Source: JAUQQI01 sp042408785 (GTDB lineage Bacteria; Chloroflexota; Dehalococcoidia; JAUQQI01). Taken from it: 56,637 nt of DNA. The notes under the pieces were generated by a model, which searched no databases, had not been told where the DNA came from, and saw only the letters and a list, made by a program, of their open reading frames with translations. This document shows, piece after piece, positions 16,764-24,786 of the stretch. Every line of letters begins with the position of its first letter. Position 1 is the first letter of the stretch. Where the stretch lies: the NCBI GenBank assembly GCA_042408785.1, contig JBHOQU010000057.1:1-56637 (forward strand), written 5' to 3'. The position numbers and the translations under genes are program-made.

Positions 16764-17669
16764 GTGGTCCTGGAGAAAGTCGGCATCGTCTTTCCCGGCG
16801 GCGACCCCGCCGAGGTCCAGGCCCTCGAACAGCTCGGCTACGACTCCGTCTGGTCGGGGGAGCACATCCTTTACCACGGCCCCACCCTGGACGCCCTGGT
16901 CGTCCTGGCAGCCTACGCCGCCCGGACCGAGCGGCTGAAGGTGGGTTCATCGGTCCTCCTGCTGCCCCTCAGGCCGCCGGCCCTGGTGGCCAAGGCGGCC
17001 GCCACCCTTGACCTCCTGAGCGGGGGCCGCCTCGTCCTCGGGGTTGGGGTTGGGGGCGAGTACCCCCCCGAGTTCGGGGCCCTGGGCATCCCCCTGGCCG
17101 AACGGGGTGCCCGGGCCGATGAAGCCCTGGCTATCTTAAAGCTCCTGTGGTCCGGCGGCCCCGTGAGCTTCGAGGGCTGCTTCTACCGGCTGCCCGAGGT
17201 CCGGCTGAACCCGCCCCCGGCCCAGCCCGGCGGTCCCCCCATCTGGGTCGGCGGACGGTCCCGGGCCGCCCGCCGACGGGCGGCCCGCCTCGGCGACGGC
17301 TGGTTTCCCTACCTGGTTGACCCGGAACAGTACCGGCAGGGCCGAAGGGAGGTGGAGGTCTACCGGGCCGAAGCCGGCCGGGACGGTCCCTTCACCTGGG
17401 CCCTGCTCCTCTTCATCCGGTGCGACGACGACCCGGCCGAGGCCCGCCAAATCGCCGTCCGGCGGCTCAGCCGCATGTACGCCCGGCCCTTTGACGACCT
17501 GGTGGACCGCTACTGCGCCTACGGCCCCCCGGAAGCCTGCGCCGAAAAGATCAGGGAGTTTCAGGCCGCCGGCGTCGAGTACTTCGTCCTTTCGCCGGTG
17601 GCGCCCCCGGAGGAGCTTCTGACCCAGGCTGTCCGTTACTCGACCGAGGTCCTGCCCCTGCTCCGTTAG
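16764..17669 (+). CDS. Luciferase-like (LLM class) flavin-dependent oxidoreductase
   Basis: 301 aa from GTG 16764. It starts V-L-E-K-V-G-I-V-F-P-G-G, then G-Y-D-S-V-W-S-G-E-H-I, V-G-S-S-V-L-L-L-P, G-V-G-V-G-G-E-Y-P and I-W-V-G-G-R-S, all typical of the bacterial luciferase and F420-dependent TIM-barrel family. It uses FMN or F420; sequence alone does not decide. In-frame sequence upstream to 16689 overlaps polA and lacks family motifs, so the GTG was chosen. It is divergent from polA, with a 31-bp gap. The 3' end overlaps a convergent small gene by 119 nt. Confidence 0.88.
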   Translation: MVLEKVGIVFPGGDPAEVQALEQLGYDSVWSGEHILYHGPTLDALVVLAAYAARTERLKVGSSVLLLPLRPPALVAKAAATLDLLSGGRLVLGVGVGGEYPPEFGALGIPLAERGARADEALAILKLLWSGGPVSFEGCFYRLPEVRLNPPPAQPGGPPIWVGGRSRAARRRAARLGDGWFPYLVDPEQYRQGRREVEVYRAEAGRDGPFTWALLLFIRCDDDPAEARQIAVRRLSRMYARPFDDLVDRYCAYGPPEACAEKIREFQAAGVEYFVLSPVAPPEELLTQAVRYSTEVLPLLR

Positions 17670-17880
17670 GCTCCGCCGCCCCGATGATGAAGTGGCCGGG
17701 CCGGATGAAAGGCCGGACCAGCACCCGGATGGGCAGGCCGGCCTCGACCTCAAGGGGGTTGAGGACCACCACGTCGGGGTCGCAGCCGAACTTCTCCCGG
17801 TAACGGCGGGCGGCCTCGGCGACCTTCTCGGCCAGGGGCCGGCGGCGGTCGGGGTCGTACCAGAGTATCCCGCTGATCAT
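17551..17880 (-). CDS. Conserved-looking small protein, function unknown
   Basis: About 109 aa. The first 75 residues look like a folded domain: I-S-G-I-L-W-Y-D-P-D, a helix A-E-K-V-A-E-A-A-R-R-Y-R-E-K-F-G, then C-D-P-D-V-V-V-L-N-P and G-H-F-I-I-G. The rest is low-complexity Pro/Arg/Ser that lies opposite the 3' end of the luciferase-like gene and may be read-through. I chose ATG 17880; a TTG at 17898 is possible. A perfect TATAAT (17911-17916, reverse strand) stands 31 nt upstream, right after the copper ATPase gene, so it may have its own promoter. No family name can be given. Confidence 0.55.
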   Translation of the reverse strand: MISGILWYDPDRRRPLAEKVAEAARRYREKFGCDPDVVVLNPLEVEAGLPIRVLVRPFIRPGHFIIGAAEPNGAGAGPRSSNGQPGSEAPPGAPPAKGRSTRRRRPETP

Positions 17881-17919
17881 CCCTTCATACTCGATCAAAT
17901 GTTCTGGTAAATTATACGG

Positions 17920-19947
17920 CTAAAGGCGCCGCCGGCGCAGGAGCATGGCGTTGACGGCGACGATGATGGTGGAGAGGCTCATCAGGACGGCTCCGGCCGC
18001 GGGGGAGAGGAGCAGTCCCACCGGGTAGCCCACCCCGGCCGCCAGGGGGATGGCGGCCGCGTTGTAGCCCACCGCCCAGAGCAGGTTCTGGGCCATTTTG
18101 GCGTAGGCCGCCCGGGAAAGCTCCAGGATGCGCACCACGTCCAGGGGGTCGTTCTTGACCAGCACCACGTCGGCCGATTCGATGGCCACATTGGTCCCCG
18201 CCCCGATGGCCACCCCGAGGTCGGCCGCCAGCAGGGCCGGGGCGTCGTTAATGCCGTCGCCGACGAAGGCCACCCGTTTGCCCTCGGCCCGAAGGGCTTC
18301 GACGATTCGGGCCTTATCTCCCGGCAGGACCCGGGCGTAGTAGCGGTCGATGCCCAGGACCTCGGCCACCGTCCTGGCTACGGCCTCGGCGTCGCCGGTA
18401 ACCATTATCACCTCGACGCCCGCCCGCTTAAGCCGCGCCGTCGCCTCCATGGCCCCCGGCCTCACCCGGTCGGCCAGGGCGAATACCGCCAGGGCCCGGC
18501 CGTCTTCGGCCAGGACCACCGGACTGCGGCCCCGGGCCTCGGCTTCGGCCAGGGCCCGCCGCAGGCTTTCGGGGAGATCCAGCCCCAGCTCGAAGAGCCA
18601 CTCCGGCCGGCCGACCCGGTAGAGCCGGCCGTCCACCTCCCCCTCAACCCCTTTCCCCGGCACCGCCCGCACCCCGCCCGCCGGCGGGACGGGGGCCCCC
18701 CGGGTCCGGGCCTCGGCCACGATGGCCTGGGCCAGGGTGTGCTCGGAGAAGGTTTCTACGGCGGCGGCCAGACCCAGGGCTCGGAGGGGGTCGACTCCGT
18801 CGGCCGCGGCGATGGCCTCGACCCCGAAGCGGCCCTCGGTGAGGGTCCCGGTCTTGTCGAAGGCGACCACGTTTATTTCCCGGGCCCGCTCAAAGGCCTC
18901 CCGGTTGCGGATGATGATGCCGTTGCCGGCGGCCAGGGCGGTGGCGTTGACCACCACCAGGGGAACGGCGAGTCCCAGGGCGTGGGGGCAGGCGATGACC
19001 AGCACCGTCACCCCCCGCTCCAGGGCGAAGGCGAGCCCGCTCCCGAGGGCCAGCCACAGGCCGAACGCGGCCGTGCCGGTGCCCACGGCGATGAAGGTGA
19101 GCCAGGCGGCCACCCGGTCGGCGGCGGTCTGAAACCGGCTGCGGGCGGCCTGAGCCTCCTGAACCAGCCGCATCACCTGGCTCAGGGCCGTCTCCTCACC
19201 CGTCCGGTTGACCCGGATTTTCAGGGCCCCCTCCCCGTTGATGGACCCGGCAACCACCTCGTCCCCCACCTGCTTGGGTACCGGCCTCGATTCCCCCGTA
19301 AGAAAGGCTTCGTTCAGGCTGGAGGCCCCCTCGACGACCACCCCGTCGGCGGGGACCTGTTCCCCCGGCCGGACGAGCACGATGGCCCCCGGCCTTAAAT
19401 CGGCGGCCGGAACGTCCACGATTTTTCCGTCGGCAACCAGGTGGGCGGTCTGGGGCAGGACCGACGCCAGCTCTTCGAGGGCGCGGCTCGCCCCCTGGAC
19501 CGCCACCAGCTCCAGCCAGTGGCCCAGGAGCATCACATCGATGAGGGTGGCCAGCTCCCAGTAGAAGGGCATGCCCGGCAGGCCGAAGGCCACCGCCAGG
19601 CTGTAGGCGAAGGCCGCCGAGGTGGCCAGGCCCACCAGGGTCATCATCCCCGGCCGCCGGGCGGCCAGCTCGTCGAGGCCGCCCCGGACGAACACCAGGC
19701 CCCCGTAAAGGTAGACGACCGTGGCCAGGAGGGGGCTCAGCCACTCAAGGCCCGGGACAGGTGGGGGCCGGTAGCCCAGGAGGTTCTGAACGGGTTCGGC
19801 CAGGTAGAGGATGGGCAGGGTGAGCAGGGTCGAGACGATAAACCGGTTCCGGAACACCGCCGGGGTGTGGCCGGCGTGCCGGTCCTCGGGGTGGGCCTGG
19901 GGCGGGCGGGCGGCCGGGGCCGCCCCGTGGCCGTGGTGGTGAGTCAT
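17920..19947 (-). CDS. Heavy-metal P1B-type ATPase of the CPH (CopB-like) class
   Basis: 675 aa. A His-rich N-terminus (M-T-H-H-H-G-H-G) replaces the usual ferredoxin-like metal domain. Core motifs: T-G-E-S at 217-220, the transmembrane metal site C-P-H at 320-322, phosphorylated Asp364 in D-K-T-G-T, and G-D-G-I-N-D-A-P. Later helices carry N-A-A-A-I-P-L-A and M-S-L-S-T-I. CPH with a His-rich tail marks the P1B-3 class, which exports Cu or Ag from the cytoplasm. The nucleotide-domain motif S-E-H-P reads S-E-H-T (His403-Thr404), a change at a highly conserved proline. No copper regulator or chaperone lies nearby. Confidence 0.92.
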   Translation of the reverse strand: MTHHHGHGAAPAARPPQAHPEDRHAGHTPAVFRNRFIVSTLLTLPILYLAEPVQNLLGYRPPPVPGLEWLSPLLATVVYLYGGLVFVRGGLDELAARRPGMMTLVGLATSAAFAYSLAVAFGLPGMPFYWELATLIDVMLLGHWLELVAVQGASRALEELASVLPQTAHLVADGKIVDVPAADLRPGAIVLVRPGEQVPADGVVVEGASSLNEAFLTGESRPVPKQVGDEVVAGSINGEGALKIRVNRTGEETALSQVMRLVQEAQAARSRFQTAADRVAAWLTFIAVGTGTAAFGLWLALGSGLAFALERGVTVLVIACPHALGLAVPLVVVNATALAAGNGIIIRNREAFERAREINVVAFDKTGTLTEGRFGVEAIAAADGVDPLRALGLAAAVETFSEHTLAQAIVAEARTRGAPVPPAGGVRAVPGKGVEGEVDGRLYRVGRPEWLFELGLDLPESLRRALAEAEARGRSPVVLAEDGRALAVFALADRVRPGAMEATARLKRAGVEVIMVTGDAEAVARTVAEVLGIDRYYARVLPGDKARIVEALRAEGKRVAFVGDGINDAPALLAADLGVAIGAGTNVAIESADVVLVKNDPLDVVRILELSRAAYAKMAQNLLWAVGYNAAAIPLAAGVGYPVGLLLSPAAGAVLMSLSTIIVAVNAMLLRRRRL

Positions 19948-20016
19948 AAAGGATCCCCGGACTTAATGATACACGGTCTTGCCGGGCGGCCGGCTCCGGG
20001 CTTATATTTCAAAGCG

Positions 20017-20814
20017 ATGCTGTCGGCGATCCCCGGTCCTGACCGGCTGGCCGAGCTTTACCGCTACCGGGACCTGGTCTACAACCTGGTCGCCCGGGAC
20101 CTGAAAGTACGCTATAAAAACTCCGTCGTCGGGGTCTTCTGGTCCCTCCTTAACCCCCTGGTGATGTCGGCCATCTTTACGTTTGTCTTCACCGTCCTGA
20201 TGCCCAGCGGCCTGCCCCACTACGCCCTCTTCGTCCTGACCGGCCTGCTGGCCTGGAACTGGACGGTGGGGGCGGTGGTCGGGGGCGCCCAGAGCATCGT
20301 CGCCCACGGCCACCTGGTTAAAAAGGTCTATTTCCCCACCGAGGTCCTCCCTATCTCCACCGTGGTCTCTAACCTCATCAACTTCCTGCTGGCCCTGATT
20401 CCCCTCTTTCTGGTGATGCTTCTTTCGGGCATCGTCCCCGGCCCCCAGCTGGTGCTTCTGCCCCTGGCCGTCCTTACGCAGTTCCTCTTCCTGCTGGGCC
20501 TGGCCCTGGGCGTTTCGGCCTTGAACGTTCCCTTCCGGGACACGGCCGCCGTGCTGGATGTGCTGATGCTGGGCTGGTTCTTCCTTACGCCGGTCTTTTA
20601 CCGGGTTGAAGACCTGGCCGGCGGCTGGTCCCGCCTGATGTACATCGTGAACCCCCTCGCCTCCATCATTGCCAACTACCGGGTCCTGCTTTACTACAAC
20701 ACCTGGCCTGACCCCCTCTTCATGCTCAGGACCCTCACCCAGGCCCTGGTCGTCCTCGCCGCCGGCTACCTGGTCTTCAGCCTGCTTCGGGACCGCCTGC
20801 CGGAGGAGGTCTGA
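20017..20814 (+). CDS. ABC-2 polysaccharide export permease (Wzm/TagG-like)
   Basis: 265 aa with six hydrophobic helices. The N-terminal Y-R-Y-R-D-L-V-Y-N-L-V-A-R-D-L-K-V-R-Y-K-N-S amphipathic stretch and the F-W-S-L-L-N-P-L-V helix are hallmarks of Wzm/TagG permeases that move lipid-linked glycans across the inner membrane. Start ATG 20017; a TATATT box at 20003-20008 sits 8 nt upstream with no ribosome site, so the mRNA may be leaderless. Its stop overlaps the ATG of the ATPase gene by one base. No glycosyltransferase genes adjoin the pair in this window. Confidence 0.9.
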   Translation: MLSAIPGPDRLAELYRYRDLVYNLVARDLKVRYKNSVVGVFWSLLNPLVMSAIFTFVFTVLMPSGLPHYALFVLTGLLAWNWTVGAVVGGAQSIVAHGHLVKKVYFPTEVLPISTVVSNLINFLLALIPLFLVMLLSGIVPGPQLVLLPLAVLTQFLFLLGLALGVSALNVPFRDTAAVLDVLMLGWFFLTPVFYRVEDLAGGWSRLMYIVNPLASIIANYRVLLYYNTWPDPLFMLRTLTQALVVLAAGYLVFSLLRDRLPEEV

Positions 20815-22109
20815 TGGACGCCGTCGTCTGCGAGGGGGTTTCCAAGCGGTTTATCTTAAGGCCCGACCGGCCCCGCTCCTTCCAGGAGCTGTTCATCGGC
20901 CTGCTTCACCCCCGGCGGCAGGCCCCGGCCCGGCGGCTGGAATTCTGGGCCCTCCGGGACGTCTCTTTCACCGTACCGGCCGGTACCACCTTCGGCATCG
21001 TGGGGGAGAACGGCTCGGGAAAAAGCACCCTGCTTAAGATAATCGCCCGGATTCTTAAGCCGACCTCGGGCAACGTCCGGGTTAACGGGCGGGTGGCCGC
21101 CCTGCTGGAGCTGGGGGCCGGCTTTCACCCGGAGCTTACCGGCCGGGAGAACATCTATCTTTACGGCTCCATCCTCGGGTTGAGCCGCCGGGAGGTCGCC
21201 GCCTGCTTTGACGGCATCGTCGGTTTTGCCGAGCTGGGGGAATTTATCGACACCCCCGTCAAGCACTACTCGTCGGGGATGCTGGTCCGCCTCGGGTTTG
21301 CGGTGGCGATGCATCTAAGCCCGGATATCTTGATCACCGACGAGGTGCTGGCCGTGGGCGACGAGGCCTTTCAGCACCGGTGCCTGGAAAAGATTTACGA
21401 GTTTGCCCGGGCAGGCAAGACCATCATCCTGGTGAGCCACGATTTAAACCTGGTCCGTCAGCTGTGCGACCAGACCCTCTGGCTGGATCGGGGGCGGGTT
21501 CGGGCCCTGGGCGACCCGGTCGCGGTGACCCGGGCCTACCTGGACTGGGCTAACGAGAAGGCCTTCCTGCGGGCCGACGGCCCCGGGCCGGCCCGGAACC
21601 GGCGCTGGGGAAGCTTTGAGGTTGAGGTCACCCGGGTGGAGCTCCTGGACGGGGCCGGCAACCCGACCTGGTTTTTCGCCACCGGCGACCCGCTGACCAT
21701 CAGGATTTATTATCGGGCCCACCGGCGGGTCGAGCGGCCGGTTTTCGGGGTGGGCCTGCACCAGGGTGAATCGGTGCACATCACCGGCCCCAACACCAAG
21801 TTGGCCGGCCTCGAAATCGACTTTATCGAGGGCGACGGGGTGGTGGAGTACCGGGTTCGGGAGCTGAACCTGACCCGGGGGGTCTACCTGGTTTCGGTCG
21901 CCGTCAGCGACCACAGCCTGACCCACCTTTACGACTACCACGACCGCCTTTACCGGTTCGAGGTCCGCCCTCGGCCGGGCCGGGAGGCCTTCGGGCCGGT
22001 GTATCTGCCGGCCGAGTGGCGCCATCTCAACGGGGTGGCCGGGCCTATTCGGCCGCGGCCAGGGTACACGCCAGCTCCGCCGCCGTCTCCGGGTCCTCAA
22101 CCCGGATGA
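20814..22109 (+). CDS. ABC polysaccharide export ATPase with Wzt-like C-terminal domain
   Basis: 431 aa. Residues 1-245 are the ATPase: Walker A G-E-N-G-S-G-K-S, signature Y-S-S-G-M, Walker B I-L-I-T-D-E, and a late switch His in V-S-H-D. Residues 270-400 form a beta-sandwich like the Wzt C-terminal domain, which reads the cap of the glycan in O-antigen exporters, so the partner glycan probably carries a recognition end. It ends in a proline-rich tail that overlaps the convergent LOG-like gene by 65 nt. It works with the Wzm-like permease just upstream. Confidence 0.9.
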   Translation: MDAVVCEGVSKRFILRPDRPRSFQELFIGLLHPRRQAPARRLEFWALRDVSFTVPAGTTFGIVGENGSGKSTLLKIIARILKPTSGNVRVNGRVAALLELGAGFHPELTGRENIYLYGSILGLSRREVAACFDGIVGFAELGEFIDTPVKHYSSGMLVRLGFAVAMHLSPDILITDEVLAVGDEAFQHRCLEKIYEFARAGKTIILVSHDLNLVRQLCDQTLWLDRGRVRALGDPVAVTRAYLDWANEKAFLRADGPGPARNRRWGSFEVEVTRVELLDGAGNPTWFFATGDPLTIRIYYRAHRRVERPVFGVGLHQGESVHITGPNTKLAGLEIDFIEGDGVVEYRVRELNLTRGVYLVSVAVSDHSLTHLYDYHDRLYRFEVRPRPGREAFGPVYLPAEWRHLNGVAGPIRPRPGYTPAPPPSPGPQPG

Positions 22110-22515
22110 TGCCGGTGTCGGGCTCACCCCGGCGGAAGAGCTCCCAGGTCCGGAGGCCGATAACCGGCTTGCCGAACTTCAGGGCAAAGGCGATTTCCGA
22201 GAGGGTTCCGTAGGCGCCCCCCACCGCGATTACCGCCCGGGCCGCCCGGGCAACGATGACGTTGCGGGCCTCCCCCAGGCCGGTGGGAATGGGGATGTCC
22301 ACGTAGGGGTTGGCCTCCTTGGGGTCGCTTCCGGGCAGGATGCCGACGGTGGTCCCACCGGCGGCCTTGGCCCCCTTGCAGGCGGCGAGCATTACGCCCC
22401 CAAGGCCGCCGCAGATGACCGTTGCGCCCCGGCGGGCCAGCTCGGCCCCGACCCGCTCGGCCAGGGCGAAGAGTTCCGGCGGGCAGTCGCCTTCGCCGAC
22501 CACCGCAATCAGCAT
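22045..22515 (-). CDS. LOG-like / TIGR00725 family Rossmann protein
   Basis: 156 aa. It has V-V-G-E-G at the N-terminus, C-G-G-L-G-G-V-M-L-A-A-C-K-G-A, G-I-L-P-G, E-A-R-N-V-I-V-A and G-G-A-Y-G-T-L-S-E-I, the pattern of the TIGR00725 group related to the LOG phosphoribohydrolases that release free cytokinin-like bases. In classical LOG enzymes the catalytic motif is P-G-G-x-G-T-x-x-E; here Pro is replaced (V-G-G-A-Y-G-T), so activity is uncertain. ATG 22515 has GGGAGG 7 nt before it and is preferred over the upstream ATG 22530. It is divergent from enolase. Confidence 0.82.
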   Translation of the reverse strand: MLIAVVGEGDCPPELFALAERVGAELARRGATVICGGLGGVMLAACKGAKAAGGTTVGILPGSDPKEANPYVDIPIPTGLGEARNVIVARAARAVIAVGGAYGTLSEIAFALKFGKPVIGLRTWELFRRGEPDTGIIRVEDPETAAELACTLAAAE

Positions 22516-22586
22516 TGAAAAGCCTCCCATCGGGGGATTCTGCTAGTTTAATATCAAGGCTGACCACAGTAAGGAGGTTGAGGCCC

Positions 22587-23897
22587 GTGAACGGGTATCC
22601 CACCATCGCCGAAGTTGCGGCCCGGGAGATCCTCGACTCCCGGGGAAACCCGACCCTGGAGGTGATGGTCAGGCTGGAAGACGGGGCCGTAGGGGTTGCC
22701 GCCGTGCCCTCGGGGGCTTCCACCGGCCGCCACGAGGCCCTGGAGCTCCGGGACGGGGATAAACACCGCTACCGGGGTCTGGGGGTCCTCCGGGCGGTGG
22801 AAAACGTCAACAAGGTGGTCGCCCGGGTCTTGGTCGGCCGGTCGCCTTTCGACCAGGCGGAAATCGACGCCGAGCTCATCGCCCTGGACGGCACCCCCAA
22901 CAAGAGCCTTCTGGGGGCCAACGCCATCCTCGGGGCCTCGATGGCAGTGGCCCGGGCGGCGGCCGCGTCCCTGGGCATGCCCCTTTACCGCTACCTCGGG
23001 GGCGCCGGCGCGGCGGTCCTGCCCGTGCCCCTGATGAACATCCTCAACGGGGGCCGCCACGCCGACTGGCAGTCGACGGATGTCCAGGAGTTTATGGTGG
23101 TTCCCGCTGGGGCGCCCAGCTTTGCCGAGGCCCTCCGCTGGGGGGCCGAGATTTACCACGCCCTGCGCCGGATCATTAAGGACCGGGGCGGCTCCGTGGG
23201 GCTGGGGGACGAGGGGGGGTTCGTCCCCGACCTCCGGTCCAACGTCGAGGCCCTCGACCTGCTGGTGGAGGCGATAACGGCCGCCGGCTACCGGCCCGGG
23301 GAGCAGGTCTGGCTGGCCCTGGATGCGGCCGCCAGCGAGTGGTTCGCGGACGGCCGCTACCACCTGCCCAAGGAGAAGAAGACCCTCTCGGCCGAGGAGC
23401 TTATCGAGCTCTACCGGCGCTGGGCGGAGGCTTACCCCATCATCTCCATTGAGGACGGCCTGGCCGAGGACGATTGGTCGGGGTGGCAGGCCCTGACGGC
23501 GGCCCTGGGGGATCGGGTCCAGCTCGTGGGGGACGACCTCTTCGTGACCAATCCCGACCGGATCCGGGAAGGCATCGGCCGGCGGGCGGCCAACGCCGTC
23601 CTGATCAAGCCGAACCAGGTGGGCACCGTCAGCGAGACCCTTGCGGCGGTAAACCTGACGGTGCGGGCGGGCTGGCGGCCCGTCATCTCCCACCGGTCGG
23701 GCGAGACGGAGGACACCTTTATTGCCGACCTAGCGGTGGCCGTCAACGCCGGGCAGATCAAGGCCGGGGCCCCGGCCCGCTCGGAGCGGGTGGCCAAATA
23801 CAACCGGCTGCTGGCCATCGAGGCGGAGCTGGGGAGGGGGGGGCGCTTTGCCGGCCGGGACCTCATCGGCCCCGCCCGGTCGTCACCTCAACGCTGA
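22587..23897 (+). CDS. eno: Enolase
   Basis: 436 aa. It starts with GTG after AAGGAGG (9-nt spacing). Motifs: A-R-E-I-L-D-S-R-G-N-P-T, P-S-G-A-S-T-G-R-H-E-A, the metal site L-G-D-E-G-G-F-V-P, S-I-E-D-G-L-A-E-D-D, the catalytic lysine in L-I-K-P-N-Q-V-G-T, and S-H-R-S-G-E-T-E-D-T. It converts 2-phosphoglycerate to phosphoenolpyruvate in glycolysis. In-frame sequence upstream of the GTG has no enolase match. A TAATAT box (22549-22554) stands 32 nt before the start. Its 3' end overlaps thrB by 35 nt. Confidence 0.97.
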   Translation: MNGYPTIAEVAAREILDSRGNPTLEVMVRLEDGAVGVAAVPSGASTGRHEALELRDGDKHRYRGLGVLRAVENVNKVVARVLVGRSPFDQAEIDAELIALDGTPNKSLLGANAILGASMAVARAAAASLGMPLYRYLGGAGAAVLPVPLMNILNGGRHADWQSTDVQEFMVVPAGAPSFAEALRWGAEIYHALRRIIKDRGGSVGLGDEGGFVPDLRSNVEALDLLVEAITAAGYRPGEQVWLALDAAASEWFADGRYHLPKEKKTLSAEELIELYRRWAEAYPIISIEDGLAEDDWSGWQALTAALGDRVQLVGDDLFVTNPDRIREGIGRRAANAVLIKPNQVGTVSETLAAVNLTVRAGWRPVISHRSGETEDTFIADLAVAVNAGQIKAGAPARSERVAKYNRLLAIEAELGRGGRFAGRDLIGPARSSPQR

Positions 23898-24786
23898 TTC
23901 CTTCGCGGCGGATGGCCGGCCGCAGGACCCGGCCCGGGAATTTCAACCGGCCGGCGGCTTCGGCCCAGGCCCGGGCCACCCGGTCGGGGCCGTCGGTCCG
24001 GGTGTCGACGAAGGCGATGACGCTGGGTCCGGCCCCGGAAAGGCAGGCCCCCAGGGCCCCGGCTTCCAGGGCGGCCCGGGTGAGGGGCTCCAGCTCCGGG
24101 ATGAGGCCCCGGCGGGCCGGCTGGTGGAGGCGGTCCTCGGTGGCGGGCCGGATGAGCTCCAGGCGGTTGCCCAGGACGGCCACAACCCAGAGGGCCGACC
24201 GGCTCAGGTTAAAGACGGCGTCGGCCAGGGGCACCGTCTCGGGCAGGACCCGCCGGGCGGCCTCGGTGGGAACCTCCCGGTCGGGGACGAAAAGGACCAC
24301 GCCCAGGTTCCGGGGGACCTGCAGGCCGACGGCCTGGGGGCGGGAGTCGGCCTCGAAGGCCAGGACGACGCCGCCCAGGACGGCGGCCGCGGCGTTGTCG
24401 GGGTGGCCTTCCATTTCGGCCGCCAGCCGCAGCAGCTCCAGGGTCTGAAGGGGGCGGCCGGCCACGGCGTAGGCCAGGGCGACCCCGGCCACGGCGGCGG
24501 CCGCGCTGCTGCCCAGCCCCCGTTTCAGGGGAATGTGGTTTTTAACCCGGAGCTCAAGGGGCACCCAGCCGACCCCGAGCCTTTGGAGGGCATGCCGGTA
24601 AGCCCGGATGACCAGATTTTCTTCGTCGGTGGGGAGTTCGGCGGCCCCCTCCCCCTGAAGGGCAATTTTAAGCTTCGGGGCCGGCCGGGCCCGGACTTCG
24701 AGGGGAATATCCAGGGCGAGGGCCAGGCAGTCAAAGCCGGAGCCCAGGTTGGCCGAGGTGGCCGGGACGGTCAGCCGGAACTCCGT
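23863..24786 (-). CDS. thrB: Homoserine kinase with a non-standard start codon
   Basis: About 307 aa. GHMP kinase motifs are intact: V-P-A-T-S-A-N-L-G-S-G-F-D at the N-terminus, P-L-K-R-G-L-G-S-S-A-A-A (ATP loop) and L-S-G-A-G-P-S-V near the C-terminus. It phosphorylates homoserine for threonine synthase. There is no ATG, GTG or TTG between the in-frame stop upstream and the first motif. The best candidates are an ACG at 24786 with GGAGGT 6 nt upstream, or a CTG at 24774 with GGAG 6 nt upstream. The ATG at 24564 would delete the N-terminal third. The gene overlaps the end of thrC, so coupled translation may help initiation. Confidence 0.9.
   Translation of the reverse strand, partial: TEFRLTVPATSANLGSGFDCLALALDIPLEVRARPAPKLKIALQGEGAAELPTDEENLVIRAYRHALQRLGVGWVPLELRVKNHIPLKRGLGSSAAAAVAGVALAYAVAGRPLQTLELLRLAAEMEGHPDNAAAAVLGGVVLAFEADSRPQAVGLQVPRNLGVVLFVPDREVPTEAARRVLPETVPLADAVFNLSRSALWVVAVLGNRLELIRPATEDRLHQPARRGLIPELEPLTRAALEAGALGACLSGAGPSVIAFVDTRTDGPDRVARAWAEAAGRLKFPGRVLRPAIRREGISVEVTTGRGR

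Noticed and set aside
22554..23693. 379-codon antisense frame over enolase
   Set aside because: Enolase motifs on the other strand are complete; this frame has none.
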